DNA of 42,166 bases from Microbacterium sp. (lineage in GTDB: Bacteria > Actinomycetota > Actinomycetes > Actinomycetales > Microbacteriaceae): positions 1 through 42,166 of the forward strand of contig DQHP01000080.1 of the NCBI GenBank assembly GCA_003524435.1. Reading direction: 5' to 3'. Position 1 is the stretch's first letter. Every line of letters starts with the position of its first letter. Below the pieces are notes generated by a model that saw only the letters and a program-made list of their open reading frames with translations, was not told the origin of the DNA and made no database searches. This document shows positions 40,551 to 42,166 of this stretch, piece after piece. A program made the translations under genes and the position numbers.

Positions 40551-40820
40551 TATAGAAACGGGGAGGGAAGGCGTCAGCTTTTACTGGTGACCCGGCGTAA
40601 TCGTGACCGGCGTATTCGCTGTCGAGAACGCCCGGCCGACACTCCGCCGAATACCTACCACACGCGTTTCGGTGCGGTTAGGTTTCGGCGGAGGGTTTCG
40701 GCGGGTCACGCTTCGGCGTGTCGCGCGCTTGATGGTCCTCGTCGGCCTGGTCGCCAGAAACGATCGATTGCGGCGGGATACGAGGATCGGCAGGCTCACT
40801 ACTCGTGAGATGGTTGCGGC
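40551..40820. other. Intergenic stretch before grpB-like gene, possible small minus-strand frame
   Basis: No gene is certain here. On the minus strand a frame from GTG at 40830 to TAA at 40678 (50 codons) ends in a polar, Pro/Asp-rich run that includes SGDQADEDHQARDTPKRDPP. This is a composition typical of real protein tails, so it may be a small protein or the last part of a lost gene. No ribosome site or -10 box supports it. Confidence 0.3.
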
Positions 40821-41444
40821 ATGCAAACACACCCTCTCTGGCGACCTTTCAACCCTGGCGCGAATGCCGCCCGCCAGGGCGAGCGAGTCGCATCCCGACA
40901 GACAGCGCCCGGCGCCGTACAGGCACACGACGAAGACTGGGGAGAGCAATTCGAGGGGATTCGCAGGGTGCTCACGGAGTCGATTGGAGACCTCGCGCTA
41001 TCGATTTCCCATGTCGGATCGACGTCAGTTCCCGGTCTTGCTGCGAAGCCTGTCATCGATGTCGACTTGATAGTTCCTGATGTGGAAGATGAACACAGCT
41101 ACATGCGTCGGTTGGAGGCCGCTGGGTTTCGTCTCATCTTCCGTGACGTGATGAGCGGAGATCCTCACCGCCAGCTAACGTTCGCTCAACCCAACACCAA
41201 TCTGCACGTCTGGAGCCCGGGTGCTATCGAGCCGCAACGTCACGTGGTCTTCGCGGGCTGGCTCAGGACGAACCCGACAGACCGGCTGCGATACAACGCC
41301 GCTAAGGCCGCCGCTTCAGCAGGGGACGGGAATGCCCGCTATAACGATCTGAAAGCAGCTGCGGTGTACGACATCTACGAGCGAGCCTTTGCCGCTGACA
41401 CACATCACGCCCACGACCCGCACCCGCGCGCCCTCGTCGAATAG
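40821..41444 (+). CDS. GrpB family protein (UPF0157, nucleotidyltransferase-like)
   Basis: A 207-residue protein of the GrpB/UPF0157 group, which has a minimal nucleotidyltransferase fold. The marks are SISHVGSTSVPGLAAKPVIDVDLIV (read in two parts: HVGSTSVPGLAAKP and IDVDLIV) with the acidic pair DxD, then NLHVWSPGA and FAGWLRTNPTDRLRYNAAK. The ATG at 40821 has no clear ribosome site. The function of the family is poorly known. Tandem repeats start right after its stop. Confidence 0.88.
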   Translation: MQTHPLWRPFNPGANAARQGERVASRQTAPGAVQAHDEDWGEQFEGIRRVLTESIGDLALSISHVGSTSVPGLAAKPVIDVDLIVPDVEDEHSYMRRLEAAGFRLIFRDVMSGDPHRQLTFAQPNTNLHVWSPGAIEPQRHVVFAGWLRTNPTDRLRYNAAKAAASAGDGNARYNDLKAAAVYDIYERAFAADTHHAHDPHPRALVE

Positions 41445-41449
41445 CGCCG

Positions 41450-41567
41450 TCCGTCCGCCAGGTTCGTGAGACTCCGTCAATTTCTTGAGACGCTCCGCCA
41501 CCTTTGTGAGATTCCGCCACTTTCGTGAGATCGTGTCCGTTCTCATGGGAGGTGACAGTTCGTGAGA
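41450..41567. repeat. Array of imperfect 19-21 bp repeats
   Basis: Copies of a TTYGTGAGAnTCCGCCA-like unit begin at 41463, 41482, 41503 and 41522, and a further copy begins at 41559 (37 bases later, about two periods). A partial unit (CCGTCCGCCAGG) precedes the first. The spacing of 19-21 bases is close to two helical turns. Arrays of this kind resemble multiple transposase-binding sites at the ends of IS21- or Tn7-like elements; no transposase gene is present. Downstream a reversed TCTCACGAGA stands near 41621. The stretch 41445-41679 holds no gene. Confidence 0.7.
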
Positions 41568-41679
41568 CACGTGAACCGCGTGATTCCGCGGATCTCATGA
41601 TCAGGGTTGGCAGCACTTTGTCTCACGAGACCTGTCAGTAACAGCACCACGTTCTCCGATTAGACCTGCCGCAACATCT

Positions 41680-42166
41680 TCACCGCTCGGCATGGCCGCG
41701 AAGTGCAACGAAGATCGGTGCGGAAGTCCACTTCTCAAACTGTTCGGCATCGACAGCGCGCAGTTCCTCGACTGGTTGAGGCTCGAGCAGCCGCTCGAGT
41801 ACAAAGCCGGCGTCTGCGATCTCGTTAAGCAACGTGCTCATCGTCATGAGCTGATACTCCATCGTCGCTTCACCGAACGACCGCGTCACCCAACGCTCGT
41901 CGAAGTACGAGCCGCCGAAGTAGCCCCAGTCCGCTGTCGGATGCGTGGACGAAAGCACGAACCACCCGCCCGGACGCAAGATGCGACGGACCTCGGACAG
42001 AAAGCGCGGACGATCGCTGAGGTGATGGATCACTAGTGCACAGACCACACCGTCTTGCGAGTCATCCGCCAAGAAGTCGAGCGGGACATCGAGGTCGTGG
42101 TGCACGATCGTCGCCGCCGGCGCTGTTGCCCTGGCGCGCGCCGCGAGCACCTCGCTGCCCTCGACG
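41680..42166 (-). CDS. SAM-dependent methyltransferase (type 11), 5' end beyond window
   Basis: The frame is open to the window edge, so the N-terminus with the first SAM loop is missing; the GTG at 42150 is internal to the motif VEGSEVLAARA. Visible parts: the acidic strand TIVHHDLDVPLDFLADDSQD, VVCALVIHHLSDRPRFLSEV (motif II and the post-motif helix) and RRILRPGGWFVLSSTHP (motif III). The C-terminal half resembles the common class I type 11 small-molecule methyltransferases. The substrate is unknown. Confidence 0.88.
   Translation of the reverse strand, partial: VEGSEVLAARARATAPAATIVHHDLDVPLDFLADDSQDGVVCALVIHHLSDRPRFLSEVRRILRPGGWFVLSSTHPTADWGYFGGSYFDERWVTRSFGEATMEYQLMTMSTLLNEIADAGFVLERLLEPQPVEELRAVDAEQFEKWTSAPIFVALRGHAER

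Noticed and set aside
40603..41070. 155-codon plus-strand frame overlapping the start of the GrpB gene
   Set aside because: Arg-rich, no motif, and overlaps the conserved N-terminus of GrpB in another frame.
41450..41567. CRISPR array
   Set aside because: Units are imperfect, only 19-21 bases apart with no unique spacers, and there are no cas genes.

Overview
The window is a stretch of high-GC chromosome, roughly 60-65% G+C by eye. It is dense, with many ATGA, GTGA and TGATG stop/start overlaps and frequent GTG and TTG starts. Gene content and order (priA-fmt-rsmB-rpe-hisEGFI, then the Trp-associated membrane protein, an HGxxPAAW protein, trpCBA, lgt, gltBD, pyk, later a PdtaR-type ANTAR regulator next to polA) point to an actinobacterium. 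The best guess is Microbacteriaceae, Microbacterium-like; this rests on recognised families, not on a search.

Positions 1-9632 hold one long translationally coupled run. It starts with the end of priA, then fmt, rsmB and rpe, then four histidine genes (hisE, hisG, hisF, hisI), then the tryptophan block. trpE is not present between hisI and the Trp-associated membrane protein, where many actinobacteria carry it; here those two genes overlap by ATGA. lgt, gltB/gltD (glutamate synthase) and pyk follow, and a clear intrinsic terminator closes pyk at about 18306-18338. Positions 18455-22153 hold an ABC exporter (ATPase and permease) followed by a NarL-type two-component system. A bidirectional hairpin is shared with a minus-strand tRNA-Leu(CAA). 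Positions 22380-27936 hold pdtaR, a decayed GNAT start, a hotdog thioesterase, polA and a DUF885 metallopeptidase-like gene.

From 27948 to the end the window becomes accessory. It holds two MFS transporters, an overlapping SGNH hydrolase / YczE membrane protein / SUMF1-domain trio, a small DUF6458-like membrane protein, a GNAT divergent from an ACR3-like transporter, a truncated Nudix gene, a gntR(YtrA)-ABC operon, a second GNAT, a DHDPS-family aldolase, a GNAT remnant, an inositol-monophosphatase-like protein lacking two metal ligands, a GrpB protein and a methyltransferase cut by the window end. Gene remnants and repeats cluster here: a 17-bp perfect inverted repeat at 35198-35236 and a 19-21 bp period repeat at about 41450-41567.

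The most general regulatory signal is a recurring TAnnnT box placed 6-8 nt before the start codon in about a dozen genes, with no Shine-Dalgarno in most of them. This is the layout expected of leaderless transcripts. I see no CRISPR array, prophage, intact insertion sequence or clearly new multi-gene system. The best candidates for undescribed biology are the SGNH-YczE-SUMF1 operon with its cysteine-less SUMF1 protein, the ligand-poor IMPase-like protein and the repeat array at 41.5 kb.
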